From Spirochaeta africana DSM 8902 (lineage in GTDB: Bacteria > Spirochaetota > Spirochaetia > DSM-27196 > DSM-8902), in assembly GCF_000242595.2 (NCBI RefSeq), contig NC_017098.1:186001-250000 (forward strand): a stretch of DNA of 64,000 nt, in the 5' to 3' direction. The number at the start of each line of letters is the position of its first letter. Positions within the stretch are counted from its first letter, which is position 1. A program made the translations under genes and the position numbers. Under the pieces are notes generated by a model that did no database searches, was not told the origin of the DNA, and saw nothing but the letters and a program-made list of their open reading frames with translations. Of the stretch, positions 8,508 through 17,754 are shown piece by piece.

Positions 8508-9389
8508 TCAGATAGTGGTGTCTTCCGATGCATCTTCTTCCGGTACGTGAATCCGCTCGGCGGCAGATTTTACCGCGGAGCTGTAGGAGAACTTCGGCAC
8601 CATGGTCGGTGGTTTGGCCGGGATCAGCAGATCCTCGCCGGTAGCCGGGTTGCGCCCCATGTAGGGTTTGCGGGCAGCCTGCTGCTGCAGAAAAGCCCGG
8701 CCCAGGCTGCCTACCGGTACCCGTTCACCCATCAGCATGCCGGCGCGGACCATAGCGACGTAGTCGTTGATGATCTCACGGGTCTGAGCCTGGGTGAGCC
8801 CGCGCCGCTTGGCGATAAACTGCACCATGTTCTGGGTGGTGAAGTGGTCCAGCTCGCTGCTCACCTGGGTCAGGGCCCGGTTCAGTTTGGCAAAGCCGTT
8901 GGTCAGAAACAGTACGGCCTCCCGCAGGCGGCGGTTCTGCTCGCTGGCGGCCAGGTCGGGTGGAAAGCTGGCAATATGCAGGATCTCCGAACTGCGACTG
9001 ATCGGGGCGCCGGAGAAAACCGCCACCTGGTCCACCGTAAGGTTCCCGTCGATTTCGACCCCGGCAGCGGTAGTCAGGCCGGGTACGTCATGGCGGAGCT
9101 TTATGCTGGCATACTCGAAGCCGCGACCCCCGTCGGCATCCGGGGTCTCCAGGCTGATCAGGGAGCCTGACCAGGTGAGCAGCAGCACGGCACGTGGGTC
9201 GTTGGCCGCTACCTCCGGCAGTTCGATCATGTCCAGCGACGCGATCTGGGCAGAAAACAGCTGACGTTTCTCGATCCAGTTGCGGGTCAGCAGCTGGAGT
9301 GAGTCCTCTCCCGGCGGCAGGCCGGAACTCTCGGTAATGCCGCGCAGATGTTTCTGAATCCGTGGCGGCAGATCGGTGAATTGTTCCAT
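8508..9389 (-). CDS. Protein with C-terminal HU/IHF-type DNA-binding domain
   Basis: 293 residues. Residues 1 to about 175 are not recognised. Residues about 178-268 match the HU fold in order: a helical part (IAKRRGLTQAQTREII, then VAMVRAGMLMGERVPVGSLG) and the DNA-binding arm signature GRNPATGEDLLIPAKP followed by VPKF and a helix. HU proteins are normally about 90 residues alone, so this is a fusion or long variant. An acidic tail (PEEDASED) follows. The start ATG at 9389 has no Shine-Dalgarno but has TATACT ending 6 bases upstream, which suggests a leaderless mRNA. It lies 38 bases upstream of the chemotaxis receptor gene and is divergent from the MFS gene. DNA binding is expected; its role is not known. 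Confidence 0.7.
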   Translation of the reverse strand: MEQFTDLPPRIQKHLRGITESSGLPPGEDSLQLLTRNWIEKRQLFSAQIASLDMIELPEVAANDPRAVLLLTWSGSLISLETPDADGGRGFEYASIKLRHDVPGLTTAAGVEIDGNLTVDQVAVFSGAPISRSSEILHIASFPPDLAASEQNRRLREAVLFLTNGFAKLNRALTQVSSELDHFTTQNMVQFIAKRRGLTQAQTREIINDYVAMVRAGMLMGERVPVGSLGRAFLQQQAARKPYMGRNPATGEDLLIPAKPPTMVPKFSYSSAVKSAAERIHVPEEDASEDTTI

Positions 9390-9395
9390 ACTATC

Positions 9396-9401
9396 AGTAT
9401 A
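9396..9401 (-). promoter_or_regulatory. -10 element of leaderless type for the HU-domain gene
   Basis: TATACT (minus strand) ends exactly 6 bases before the ATG at 9389. No clear -35 is present at 16-18 bases, and no ribosome binding site. The position predicts that transcription starts at or next to the start codon. Confidence 0.5.
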
Positions 9402-9467
9402 CTACAGGAAGGCCGGTACTGCAGACGAAGTTTGTATAACGCGGTAATATGCGACCAGGAGTTATCA

Positions 9468-10643
9468 ATGCAGAAACAGCATGCAATCCCGATTACCCTT
9501 TTCTTTCTGGCCGGGGCAATGTTTGCCGGGGTAAGCGGTAACGAAAGCTTCAACCTGCTGCCGAAACACTTCGCCCTGCAGGGGATCCATCCGGCGGTGA
9601 CCGGCTTTATCATGAGTTTTACCGGTATCGGCGGTATCGTGGTGCTGCCGTTTCTGGCCTTCTTTGTGGACCATTTCCGGGCGAAGGACATCCTGACCGT
9701 GGCGGTACTGCTGAATATCCTGGTGCCGCTGATCTATTTCCTGCCGGTCCCGGCCGCCGAACTGTATGCCGTGCCGCGCGCTCTGCAGGGCAGCCTGTTC
9801 GGTATTATGATGGTGGGGTTCAATGCTGCTTTGGGCCACTCCCTGCCGCCGGGGAACCGCTCACGGGGGTTCGCCCTGTTCGGGCTGATGGGGCAGGCGG
9901 GCGGACTCACGGCGATTGCGGTCGGTGAACTGATATTCGATGCCGGCGGGTTGTCGCGGCTGTACCTGTTCTCATTCCTTCTGTTCAGCTGCTCACTGCT
10001 GCTGGTACGCCTGTTCCCCGAGGAGAAGCACCAGCAGCACGCAACCGACCCGCGACTGCGGGATTTCGTAGAGGTGCTGGGGCGACGCTCGATGCTGCCG
10101 CCGCTGTTCTGGATATTTATCCTTGGCAGCGGGTTCGGTACCATGCTGGCATTTCTGCCCGACCTGGTGCTGGAACGCAACCTGGCAATGGTGCGGCCCT
10201 TTTACATCGCCTACCCGATAACGGTTGCGGCAATACGGATCTCCCTCAGTCAGTACTTCGACCGGTTTCCCCTCTACCGGGTGCTGCTGCTGCCGGTAGC
10301 CATGATTCCGCTGAGTATGCTGGCGGTAAATGCCGCGCAGAGTATCGTGCTGCTGGCGGTTGCCGGGATATGCTACGGTATTGCGCACGGGGTTATGTTC
10401 CCGACCCTGATGGGGCACCTGATGGATCGCTCTCCGGTGCATTTTCGCGGCCGCATGTCGCTGGTATTTAACCTGATGTTCAGCTTCGGACTGTTTGTCG
10501 CCGGGAATATCGGCCGCCTGTTTATCGACGAATCGGTGCAGGGTGCATTTACCGGTATGGCAGTCATCAGTTCGCTCGGTCTGCTGCTGCTGCTGGGCGT
10601 GTGGCTCCGTGCTGCTTGCACAGAAACCGGTGACAGGGTATGA
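9468..10643 (+). CDS. Major facilitator superfamily transporter
   Basis: 391 residues with about 12 hydrophobic segments, a proton- or solute-coupled inner-membrane carrier. Start ATG at 9468 is supported by AGGAG 8 bases upstream; an earlier in-frame ATG at 9348 would overlap the divergent gene. The first loop carries the family-like pattern FLAFFVDHFRAKD between helices 2 and 3. Substrate cannot be assigned; the pattern resembles sugar or drug efflux MFS proteins. The HAD phosphatase gene follows after 7 bases, so the two are probably co-transcribed. Confidence 0.85.
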   Translation: MQKQHAIPITLFFLAGAMFAGVSGNESFNLLPKHFALQGIHPAVTGFIMSFTGIGGIVVLPFLAFFVDHFRAKDILTVAVLLNILVPLIYFLPVPAAELYAVPRALQGSLFGIMMVGFNAALGHSLPPGNRSRGFALFGLMGQAGGLTAIAVGELIFDAGGLSRLYLFSFLLFSCSLLLVRLFPEEKHQQHATDPRLRDFVEVLGRRSMLPPLFWIFILGSGFGTMLAFLPDLVLERNLAMVRPFYIAYPITVAAIRISLSQYFDRFPLYRVLLLPVAMIPLSMLAVNAAQSIVLLAVAGICYGIAHGVMFPTLMGHLMDRSPVHFRGRMSLVFNLMFSFGLFVAGNIGRLFIDESVQGAFTGMAVISSLGLLLLLGVWLRAACTETGDRV

Positions 10644-10650
10644 ATAGCCC

Positions 10651-11457
10651 GTGAATATACGAATGATCGCACTGGACCTGGATGATACCCTGCTCGACCA
10701 CGATCAGCTGATATCGGTAGAGAACCACGATGCCCTGGTGGCAGCCGAGCAGCGGGGGATCCGGATTGTACTGGCCTCCGGGCGCAGCCCCTTCGGGATG
10801 CAGCCCTACCTTGCGCAGCTTGAGCTGCATCAGCGCGAGGGCTATGCCGTGTCGTTTAACGGGGCTATCGTGATGCGCAGCGACACCGGGCAGCAGCTGC
10901 TGTACGAGGGGCTGCCTCCCGATGTTGCCCACGATGTCATGGACTGGGCCCAGCAGCGCGGCGCGATCATCCAGACATACCATAACGATACCATCTACAT
11001 CACCGGAGAGAATGCCCACACCCATATCGATTCCAGCCTGACCGGGATGAAGCAGGTGGTTGCCGAACCCGGCAAACTGCTGGATCTGCAGCCGATAAAG
11101 TATGTGTTTCCGGGTGAGCCAGAGCTGCTGCAACAGTACCAGAACGAGCTGCGGGCTTACCTGGGCGAGCGTGCCGGGGTGTTTGTGAGCAAGCCGTATT
11201 TTCTCGAGGTCATGGCACCCGGTGCTGACAAGGGGCACGGACTGGCTTTCCTGGCGGAACGCCTCGGGATAGACCGGGAGCAGGTGATGGCGGTTGGCGA
11301 CGCGGCCAATGATCTGGGGATGCTGCGATGGGCCGGCACGGCGGTCGCTATGTCCAATGCGGTCCCGGAGGTGCTGGAGACAGCGGATTATGTCACCGAA
11401 CGCGACAATCACCACGCCGGGGTGGCGCATATCCTGCAGCAGCTGGTGCTGATCTGA
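10651..11457 (+). CDS. HAD-superfamily hydrolase, Cof type
   Basis: 268 residues, the usual size of Cof/YidA-type phosphatases. Motif I is ALDLDDTLLD (nucleophile and acid Asp), motif II is ASGRS, and motif IV is GDAANDLGML, with the C2-type cap between. It likely dephosphorylates small sugar phosphates or cofactors in the cytoplasm; the substrate cannot be predicted. The start is GTG at 10651, 7 bases after the MFS stop; ATG at 10663 is an alternative that would just keep motif I. Translational coupling to the transporter is likely. Confidence 0.9.
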   Translation: MNIRMIALDLDDTLLDHDQLISVENHDALVAAEQRGIRIVLASGRSPFGMQPYLAQLELHQREGYAVSFNGAIVMRSDTGQQLLYEGLPPDVAHDVMDWAQQRGAIIQTYHNDTIYITGENAHTHIDSSLTGMKQVVAEPGKLLDLQPIKYVFPGEPELLQQYQNELRAYLGERAGVFVSKPYFLEVMAPGADKGHGLAFLAERLGIDREQVMAVGDAANDLGMLRWAGTAVAMSNAVPEVLETADYVTERDNHHAGVAHILQQLVLI

Positions 11458-11505
11458 ACCTGCATTTTTTTCTTCATCACAGCCTGTTCTGGCCGCTTCT
11501 CTCTG

Positions 11506-12081
11506 TCAGGAGCGGCTGTTGCGCTCGTCCTCGATCTCCTGCATCGCACGCATAGCATCGAACATATTGGGTACGCGGTTTCCGAAGGGGGTAGGCGGGC
11601 GCTTGGGCTGCGCGGGGGTCCGGTTGCGGTTTATACTCATCTCCTCGGGCTCCTGAATGCGAACCTCGCGATATCGCTGCGGTGGTGCCGGCGGGCTGGG
11701 AACGCCGCGCAGGGTGGTCAGCACGTCATAGACCTCCTCGAGGTCCGCGGCTATTTCGCATACGGTGTACCGATAATAACTGTCGCCGCTTTCCAGCAGT
11801 TCCTGCATGTCACGATTCTGCAGTTCACTGCCGTCGGACTCCAGTCGCAGTACATTCCGCAGGCCGCCATACCATGCCCGCCCCATTTTCAGCATTCGCG
11901 GGATGCGGGAGTTCTCCAGGTAGTACAGTTCCCAGATGCCCGGCAGCGAGGGTACGCGCGAGTTGATGGTGTGGCGTGATACCGGTTCCAGTACCGACCA
12001 CTGGATATGATAAAAGGCCCGTTCCCGATGCACCTGCTTGGTTATGTGCGGCGGGGCAGGGACGCTGTTTGCGTGAAACAT
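11506..12081 (-). CDS. Hypothetical protein downstream of ParA-like ATPase
   Basis: 191 residues, no family recognised. Start ATG at 12081 has GGAGG 6 bases upstream. The first two thirds are mixed alpha/beta with conserved-looking aromatic residues (WELYYLENSRIPRML, then RAWYGGLRNVL). The last 60 residues are Pro-, Arg- and Glu-rich and probably unstructured. No signal peptide or membrane segment, so cytoplasmic. It follows the ParA-like ATPase by 33 bases on the same strand, so it may be a partner or effector of that ATPase. Function unknown. Confidence 0.7.
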   Translation of the reverse strand: MFHANSVPAPPHITKQVHRERAFYHIQWSVLEPVSRHTINSRVPSLPGIWELYYLENSRIPRMLKMGRAWYGGLRNVLRLESDGSELQNRDMQELLESGDSYYRYTVCEIAADLEEVYDVLTTLRGVPSPPAPPQRYREVRIQEPEEMSINRNRTPAQPKRPPTPFGNRVPNMFDAMRAMQEIEDERNSRS

Positions 12082-12114
12082 GAAAACCTCCGGCGGGCCG
12101 ATCAAGCTGATTGG

Positions 12115-13257
12115 TCAGAACCGCTGGCGAATAGAGAGCCTGCGTACCGTGTTCTGCAGATCGCGGATCTGCTTCTTCTGAGCCGTCAGGATCTCGATAA
12201 ACTCCTCGGCATTGGCCTGTGAGTTCTGACTGCCCTGACCTTGCTCCTGCTGCAGCTGGGCCAGATCGGTTGCCGACTCTATCTGCATCAGTTCGTAGGA
12301 GTCTTTGTACATATCCTTTTCCAGCGGCAAGGTCGGAAATTCCGGTGACTGGACGATCTTCTGGGCAATCCGGTCGACCTCGTAGGCCAGCAGACAGTCA
12401 GGGATAGCTGCGGTGATCGGGGCATGGGCGCGATGGGATCCTGCCAGGTGATCATCATGGATCATGAAGCCCAGGGCCGTCAGATCCACGCTGAGGTTTT
12501 TGTCGACAAGATCCCGCAGGCTTTCGGCGATATTCAGGTCGTCGCCGCTGCGCACCAGGTTGAGTACCAGCGATGGCTGCATCAGGCGGACATAGCGACC
12601 GGCTTTCTGGGCCTGTTTGAGGTCAAGCTGCTCCATGCCCTCGATTACCGAGGCAATAGTAACCGGATTTCCAGGGCGCCGCTCCTTGATGGATTTTCGC
12701 AGAAAACGCTCTACCTCGGATTCCCCGGAGAATGCACGCATCAGGAAACGGAACACCGTGTTCTTCATGAAGCTGTAAGCGTTCAGTACCGCCCCGACAT
12801 GGGGTGAGGTTACGATAATTCCGGAGTTAGAGATCAGGAAGAAGTCGACCACATTATTGTTGGCACCAGAGCCAAGGTCGAGCAGGATGTAGTCGGCATC
12901 CAGTTTCTCGATGTTGGCTATCAGGCTCTTTTTCTGGGCAAATCCGATGTTCGGGGTATTGGCGACCAGGACATCCCCGGGAATAAACCGCAGGTTGGCA
13001 TACGGAGTAGGGCTGACCAGATCCTCGAAATTCAGACGCCGGTCTGACAGGAAGTTACCGACTCCTGAGTGCCGGTTCTTGATCCCCAGTGCGGAATGCA
13101 GATTGGAGCCGCCAAGGTCCAGGTCGATAATAATGGTGTCATGACCCAGCTGTCCCAGGCGTACCCCGAGGTTGGCACAGAGCTCGGTCTTCCCGACACC
13201 GCCTTTGCCGCCTGCAATCGGAATTATCTTGTTTCTTCGCCGTTGTGTTATAACCAT
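12115..13257 (-). CDS. ParA/MinD-like ATPase
   Basis: 380 residues. Start ATG at 13257 has GGTGGAG upstream; the open frame extends far upstream but that part is antisense to the neighbour. The deviant Walker A GGKGGVGKT is at 16-24, followed by the switch IIDLDLGGSN and Walker B LLDLGSG. The size and the long C-terminal part ending in a likely coiled coil (ILTAQKKQIRDLQNTVRRL) set it apart from short plasmid ParA proteins and recall FlhG/MinD proteins, but the gene is not beside flagellar or min genes. It probably positions a cell structure by ATP-dependent dimerisation on membrane or DNA. Divergent from a LysM-like membrane protein and close to the cytoskeletal gene cfpA. Confidence 0.85.
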   Translation of the reverse strand: MVITQRRRNKIIPIAGGKGGVGKTELCANLGVRLGQLGHDTIIIDLDLGGSNLHSALGIKNRHSGVGNFLSDRRLNFEDLVSPTPYANLRFIPGDVLVANTPNIGFAQKKSLIANIEKLDADYILLDLGSGANNNVVDFFLISNSGIIVTSPHVGAVLNAYSFMKNTVFRFLMRAFSGESEVERFLRKSIKERRPGNPVTIASVIEGMEQLDLKQAQKAGRYVRLMQPSLVLNLVRSGDDLNIAESLRDLVDKNLSVDLTALGFMIHDDHLAGSHRAHAPITAAIPDCLLAYEVDRIAQKIVQSPEFPTLPLEKDMYKDSYELMQIESATDLAQLQQEQGQGSQNSQANAEEFIEILTAQKKQIRDLQNTVRRLSIRQRF

Positions 13258-13324
13258 TTCTCCACCTGTACGCACTATACTACCCGAATTTTGGGGAAAA
13301 CACCAGCATTCGTCAATATTGTTG

Positions 13325-13353
13325 CTGACAGTGGATATTTGTTGAACTATAGT
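13325..13353 (+). promoter_or_regulatory. Promoter of LysM-like membrane protein gene
   Basis: CTGACA (13325-13330), 17-base spacer, TATAGT (13348-13353), then 6 bases to the GTG at 13360. This is a good sigma-70-type pair, and it puts the transcript start at or beside the start codon. Confidence 0.5.
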
Positions 13354-13359
13354 AGAGGG

Positions 13360-15666
13360 GTGGATGAGGAGAAAAACGAGCGTGCCAGGAACAAAAACCG
13401 CGTATATGTGATTGATCGCGAGTGCTATGTCATTTATATGGGCAAGGCTGATCGCAAGTACCGGCCGTTTCTGCGCATCGGAACCAGTGCATTTATCCCT
13501 CGCGATATCCGGCGGCACATCGGTTCGGTTGTACTGACCGACCGTATGACCGGGAATTATTTTCTCGAGGCCGACTGTCTGGAAAAACCGGTGTCTCATC
13601 ACATGCACTATGTCGGTTCTCCGGATCTGGTGGATGCTGTACGTCACTTTATCCGGAACGAACAGATCGCCGACCAGCCGCTGGGGCCCCCGACCGATGT
13701 GGAAAAGGAAGAGGGTGGTCGGGTGGTGTTTTATGGTGACGGCAATCTGCGGGCCTTCCTGGACGGTCACCGTCTGTTTGATCTGTTTGAAAGTGAAAAA
13801 CGGGATCGACACTCGTTGTATCAGCTGCAGCGGGTGCACGACATTGTGAACGGGCTTCGCGGTGCCTATCGAGCCCAGGACCTGGCCGGCACCGGTTTTG
13901 TGCTGCTCCCAAACGGAGCACCGCTGTTGTTCGATAACGGTGTGCTGCAGAGTGTATATCTTGATGAGGCAACCGTAGAGCACACCGCCTACGCCATGCT
14001 GCCCCTGGGGCTGCTGCAGCGCTTTAGCGGCAGCGGCCGGCGCGATGCCGTGCTCAATGTCTGCAAGTGGCACAAGACCCGCACCGAGGCGCTTGAGTTC
14101 GTGCTGGCTGATAATGCCGGGAGTGCCGATCCGGACAGTCCGGTCGGCCAGGCCGACGCCTTGCTGCATCTGATGGAGCAGGCCGGTGTCGCCTGTCGCA
14201 ATGTTGCCGGGGTAGTGCTGCGGCCGGATATACCGGGTCTGTCCTGTATACCGCAGGAGCTCGGGTTGCAGATGCACGACCGGCTGGCGCCGCCGGCGGA
14301 ATGTGTACTGCAGCCGCCTGAGGGGTGCGACTGGCGCGGAGCGGTTCATCCGCCCCTGCTGCAGGAGGTTCTGTATCGCCTGGGCACCACCGCAACCGCC
14401 AAGTCGCTTCAGACCGCGCAAACCGCGCTGCAGCGGATCATGGGCAAAGAGGCCCGGGATCAGCTCAAAAACTATGCAGAGCTTTCCGAAGAGGAGCGAC
14501 GCCAGCAGATACGAAAGATCAGCGAGGATGCTGATCACATCGTTCAGCTCACCGTTCGCTTGTGGGCCTGGAATCAGCGTGAACTCGGGCAAGAGGTCGC
14601 TGATGCCGCCATGCTGGCCGGTGAGATCGAGACTGCTCACCGTCTGGTAAGGATGCCGCTCAAGGCAGCGGCGCGGCGGCAGGGGCAGGGCATCGGGATT
14701 GTATTCATGCCGCCGGACGGGATGTCCCGCGGGGTTATCGATGCCTGTGCCAAAGGGCGCGAAAAAATTGCTGCTGCCCTGGAAATTCCGGATAGACAGA
14801 GTTACTTTGAGTCAGAGAGGGCGCGGCTGAGTGCCACCCTGCAGGATCTGCTGGCATCCCGTCATGTTGCCCCGGTTGCGGCTCCGGTCGCGCCGGAGGG
14901 CGCCGCTGGCCGGGCGGCCGGGAGTGAAGCCTCAGGCGATCAGCGGGCTGCCGGGGAAGGCCGATCGGGGGACTCCCGTCCGGAAGGTGCCCGACCGGTA
15001 GCCGGTAGTGTGTGGGATGCGCCCTCGACGGGTCCGGTGCGCCGGAAGCGTGAGCGGAAAAGCCGCAGATTCCTGCTGGTTGCCGTGCTGCTGGCGCTGC
15101 TGGGGGCAGTACTGCTGGCTGGTATTCGTCTGGGCTGGCTGGACAGCATCGCTCAGCGTGGCGTCGCTATTCTTGCCCCGGCCGACCCGGCCGAGCAGCC
15201 TGCAGCAGCTTCCAGACACCCGGTCGAGGATGCCGACCTTCCGGACACAGTCGCGGATACGGCCGCTGACCGGGAGGCCGATGCTGACCGGGATGCCATA
15301 GTTGACCGGGAGGCCGAAACTGCCGATGAAACCGGTTTGCCCGGCGACGCGGAAGCAGCCGGGCCGCGGTGGACAATCCAGGAGGTCCTCAGGGTTACCA
15401 ACTGGATTGCGTATAATAACGGGTACGCCCTGATAGGACAGGACGCACTGCAGAGTCGGGATCCGGACTGGATTTACCCCGACAACGAGTTCACGCTGCC
15501 GGACGGCAGCAGGCATCGGGTGCGTCAGGGCGAGAGTATGTGGCGCATTGCCACCGGTTTTTTGGCTGATATGTATGCCTCTTCCCGTATGGAACGGGAA
15601 GAATTCCGTGCATTTATAAAAAACCTGGACTATACTCAAACTGTCCGGCAATGGAACGAGCAATAA
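13360..15666 (+). CDS. Single-pass membrane protein with C-terminal LysM-like motif
   Basis: 768 residues if the GTG at 13360 is used; no in-frame start with a spaced ribosome binding site exists, and the -10 hexamer 6 bases upstream supports this codon. Residues 1 to about 500 form a large soluble region of unknown family. A Pro/Ala/Gly linker follows, then a basic stretch (RRKRERKSRR) and one membrane helix (about 568-592). After it comes an acidic DREADADRDAIVDREAE-type segment and a LysM-like end (WIYPDNEFTLPDGSRHRVRQ, then GESMWRIA). By the positive-inside rule the N-terminal bulk is cytoplasmic and the LysM-like part faces peptidoglycan. It may link wall to cytoplasmic structures; cfpA follows after 108 bases. 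Confidence 0.75.
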   Translation: MDEEKNERARNKNRVYVIDRECYVIYMGKADRKYRPFLRIGTSAFIPRDIRRHIGSVVLTDRMTGNYFLEADCLEKPVSHHMHYVGSPDLVDAVRHFIRNEQIADQPLGPPTDVEKEEGGRVVFYGDGNLRAFLDGHRLFDLFESEKRDRHSLYQLQRVHDIVNGLRGAYRAQDLAGTGFVLLPNGAPLLFDNGVLQSVYLDEATVEHTAYAMLPLGLLQRFSGSGRRDAVLNVCKWHKTRTEALEFVLADNAGSADPDSPVGQADALLHLMEQAGVACRNVAGVVLRPDIPGLSCIPQELGLQMHDRLAPPAECVLQPPEGCDWRGAVHPPLLQEVLYRLGTTATAKSLQTAQTALQRIMGKEARDQLKNYAELSEEERRQQIRKISEDADHIVQLTVRLWAWNQRELGQEVADAAMLAGEIETAHRLVRMPLKAAARRQGQGIGIVFMPPDGMSRGVIDACAKGREKIAAALEIPDRQSYFESERARLSATLQDLLASRHVAPVAAPVAPEGAAGRAAGSEASGDQRAAGEGRSGDSRPEGARPVAGSVWDAPSTGPVRRKRERKSRRFLLVAVLLALLGAVLLAGIRLGWLDSIAQRGVAILAPADPAEQPAAASRHPVEDADLPDTVADTAADREADADRDAIVDREAETADETGLPGDAEAAGPRWTIQEVLRVTNWIAYNNGYALIGQDALQSRDPDWIYPDNEFTLPDGSRHRVRQGESMWRIATGFLADMYASSRMEREEFRAFIKNLDYTQTVRQWNEQ

Positions 15667-15715
15667 TTACCGCCGATCCGGACTGCTGTGCCGGGTTGCG
15701 GTAGAGAATTATTGG

Positions 15716-15732
15716 GAAGGCGGTTCGCCTTC
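15716..15732 (+). other. Hairpin in cfpA leader
   Basis: GAAGGCG-GTT-CGCCTTC, a 7-bp perfect stem with a 3-base loop, lies 42 bases upstream of the cfpA start and has no T-run after it. It could stabilise the 5' end of the cfpA mRNA or mark a processing site. Confidence 0.35.
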
Positions 15733-15774
15733 GACATGAGTACGAGGATGATCGATTCTTGAGGAGGAACAATT

Positions 15775-17751
15775 ATGTCCGATCTTACCCACAGTCCAAA
15801 TATTTTCCATCCGACCAAACCGTCTGCCGTTGGTTCACGAAACAGTTTGGCCCAGGAGGGGCGTGACCAGAAGCGGGAGTATGACAATCTGGTACAGGAA
15901 GAAACCGACCGGATTATGGAGACAATCCACTCCAAGCTGCCCCCGGAGGTGCTGGAGAAGCTGGATGTCACCGGCGGTCTGAAGGAAAAGCTGTACAACT
16001 ACTTCAACCAGAACTATCAGAACATGTTCAACCGGTACATCACCACTACCGAAGACGAGATGGTGAAAAAGATCCGGAACTTTATCGACAAGGAAGAGAA
16101 CAAGTCCCTTGCCCGATATACCCCGAAAGAGATCGCGTCGATGCTTGACGAGATCGCCGGATCTGACAAGTTCAATACCGGTGAGATCGAGAAGTCGATC
16201 GTGAACATGTACGGTCACCTGCAGGGTCATATCCAGCGGGGTATGAACGACCTGGAGAATGAGACCAACTCGCTGCTGCGACAGAAGACCGATGTTGGCG
16301 CCTTTATCCGTGGTGAGAATGCCTACTCGGTAGTCAAGTGTGCCTTCAAGGACAGCTCGCACAAGCCCAAGACTGTTTCCGACGTCAAACTGTCGGTGAA
16401 TATCCTGGACTCCGAACTCATCAGTCCGATCTTCCAGTATCAGGCCACGGTTGAATTCCTGATCAAGGATCAGATCAGCCGCACCATTACCAACCTGATC
16501 GATCAGGAGATCGAGCGGTATCAGGACCAGCTGATTGACGAGGGACGTGAGGAGCTGACCGACTCGGAGATCATCTTCGAAAAGATGAAGCGTGTACCTG
16601 AGTTCACCGATGACGATGCTGACGATGAAACCTCCAAGCGCTACACCTTCCTGGCCAAGGACTTGATGGACAAGATCGAGGGGCTGCGCGCCGAAATAGA
16701 CCCCAACCAGTTCGACCCGATCAACATCCGTGAAAACCTGAAAAAGATCATCGACATGGAGAATATCCGGAACCGCGGTTTTAACACCGTAATCAACTCT
16801 ATCACCTCGATCCTGGATACCAGTAAAATGGGCTATCAGTACGTAGAGAACCTCAAGAATGCCCGCGAACTGATTATCCGCGAGTATGAGGATACCGATG
16901 CCTATCAGCTGCCGGACGAGCGCTATCAGATCCGTCTGAAGTACTACGATTCCGAGCAGCTGTTGAAGGAGCGGGATGCCTACGATCAGCAGCTTGAGTC
17001 CTTCCGCCGTGAGATTCAGCGCCTGTATGATGTTGTTGAGCAGACCTATCTGGATAGCCGATCCCGATTCAGCGTAACCGATTACGAGGATCTCTCTCGC
17101 CGACTCTCCAAGAAGATCAGGAAGCGACGGGAAGGGGTTTCCTTCGAGGAATCCGGGGATCCCCTGGTGCAGGAGATGCGCAAGGTCTGGAACGAGATTG
17201 CCCGCATGAAGGTCGATGAGACCGATACCGAACGCCTGAATCGCACCTACCTGTACGAAAAGGATCTGTTCAAGAAGATGCTGGGGCATCTCTCCAAGCG
17301 GATCGAGGTTCTGTACGGCTATCGCAACCCGAAAGAGCGGGTTATCCTGGATCAGCGGGTGGAGTTCCTGCGCAAGCAGTTCGACGATTTTGATTACCTG
17401 ATCAACCCGTACCACATCCAGTCGGGCCTGGTGCTGGATGTAGATATCACCAGCATCAAACGCAAGAAGTATACCCTGAACAGCATGGCCAACGTGCTGA
17501 ACGAGTTCCTGCATGGCATCTCGAAGGGGTTCCAGGATGCTGCCTTCGCGGCATTCAAGCGACGCCGCTCTACCGTGCGCGATGACATCACCATGAGCTT
17601 CGGTGCTGACTACGAGGACGTCGGCGAGGATTCGGTTCCGACCGTTTCGGCCGAGCCCCAGAAGGGTGGTTCAGGCTCGTCAGTAAAAGGACAGGCAGAC
17701 GTATCCCCTGGCAAGGGTGATATCTCGGGCGACGACCTTCAGGAACTCTGA
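15775..17751 (+). CDS. cfpA: Cytoplasmic filament protein A
   Basis: 658 residues, close to the length I recall for Treponema CfpA. The N-terminus ([47 protein letters not shown]) and later blocks ([40 protein letters not shown]) match what I remember of that protein closely. CfpA forms the ribbon of filaments beneath the inner membrane along the cell, and loss affects division and cell shape in Treponema. The sequence is nearly all helical with many charged heptad-like stretches. The start ATG has GAGGAGGAAC upstream, a strong ribosome binding site suited to an abundant structural protein. The following gene begins 3 bases after the stop. Confidence 0.96.
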   Translation: MSDLTHSPNIFHPTKPSAVGSRNSLAQEGRDQKREYDNLVQEETDRIMETIHSKLPPEVLEKLDVTGGLKEKLYNYFNQNYQNMFNRYITTTEDEMVKKIRNFIDKEENKSLARYTPKEIASMLDEIAGSDKFNTGEIEKSIVNMYGHLQGHIQRGMNDLENETNSLLRQKTDVGAFIRGENAYSVVKCAFKDSSHKPKTVSDVKLSVNILDSELISPIFQYQATVEFLIKDQISRTITNLIDQEIERYQDQLIDEGREELTDSEIIFEKMKRVPEFTDDDADDETSKRYTFLAKDLMDKIEGLRAEIDPNQFDPINIRENLKKIIDMENIRNRGFNTVINSITSILDTSKMGYQYVENLKNARELIIREYEDTDAYQLPDERYQIRLKYYDSEQLLKERDAYDQQLESFRREIQRLYDVVEQTYLDSRSRFSVTDYEDLSRRLSKKIRKRREGVSFEESGDPLVQEMRKVWNEIARMKVDETDTERLNRTYLYEKDLFKKMLGHLSKRIEVLYGYRNPKERVILDQRVEFLRKQFDDFDYLINPYHIQSGLVLDVDITSIKRKKYTLNSMANVLNEFLHGISKGFQDAAFAAFKRRRSTVRDDITMSFGADYEDVGEDSVPTVSAEPQKGGSGSSVKGQADVSPGKGDISGDDLQEL

Positions 17752-17754
17752 TCT

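Noticed and set aside
11458-11505. Terminator between the HAD gene and the convergent hypothetical gene
   Set aside because: A T-run (11465-11471) and GCCGCT/AGCGGC arms exist but are not joined in the correct order for a standard intrinsic terminator.
13258-14640. Upstream extension of the ParA-like ATPase frame
   Set aside because: It is antisense to the 13360 gene, and ATG 13257 has a good ribosome binding site with Walker A directly after.
15835-17514. 559-residue open frame antisense to cfpA
   Set aside because: Composition mirrors the cfpA codons in reverse; no start signal, and cfpA is firmly recognised on the other strand.
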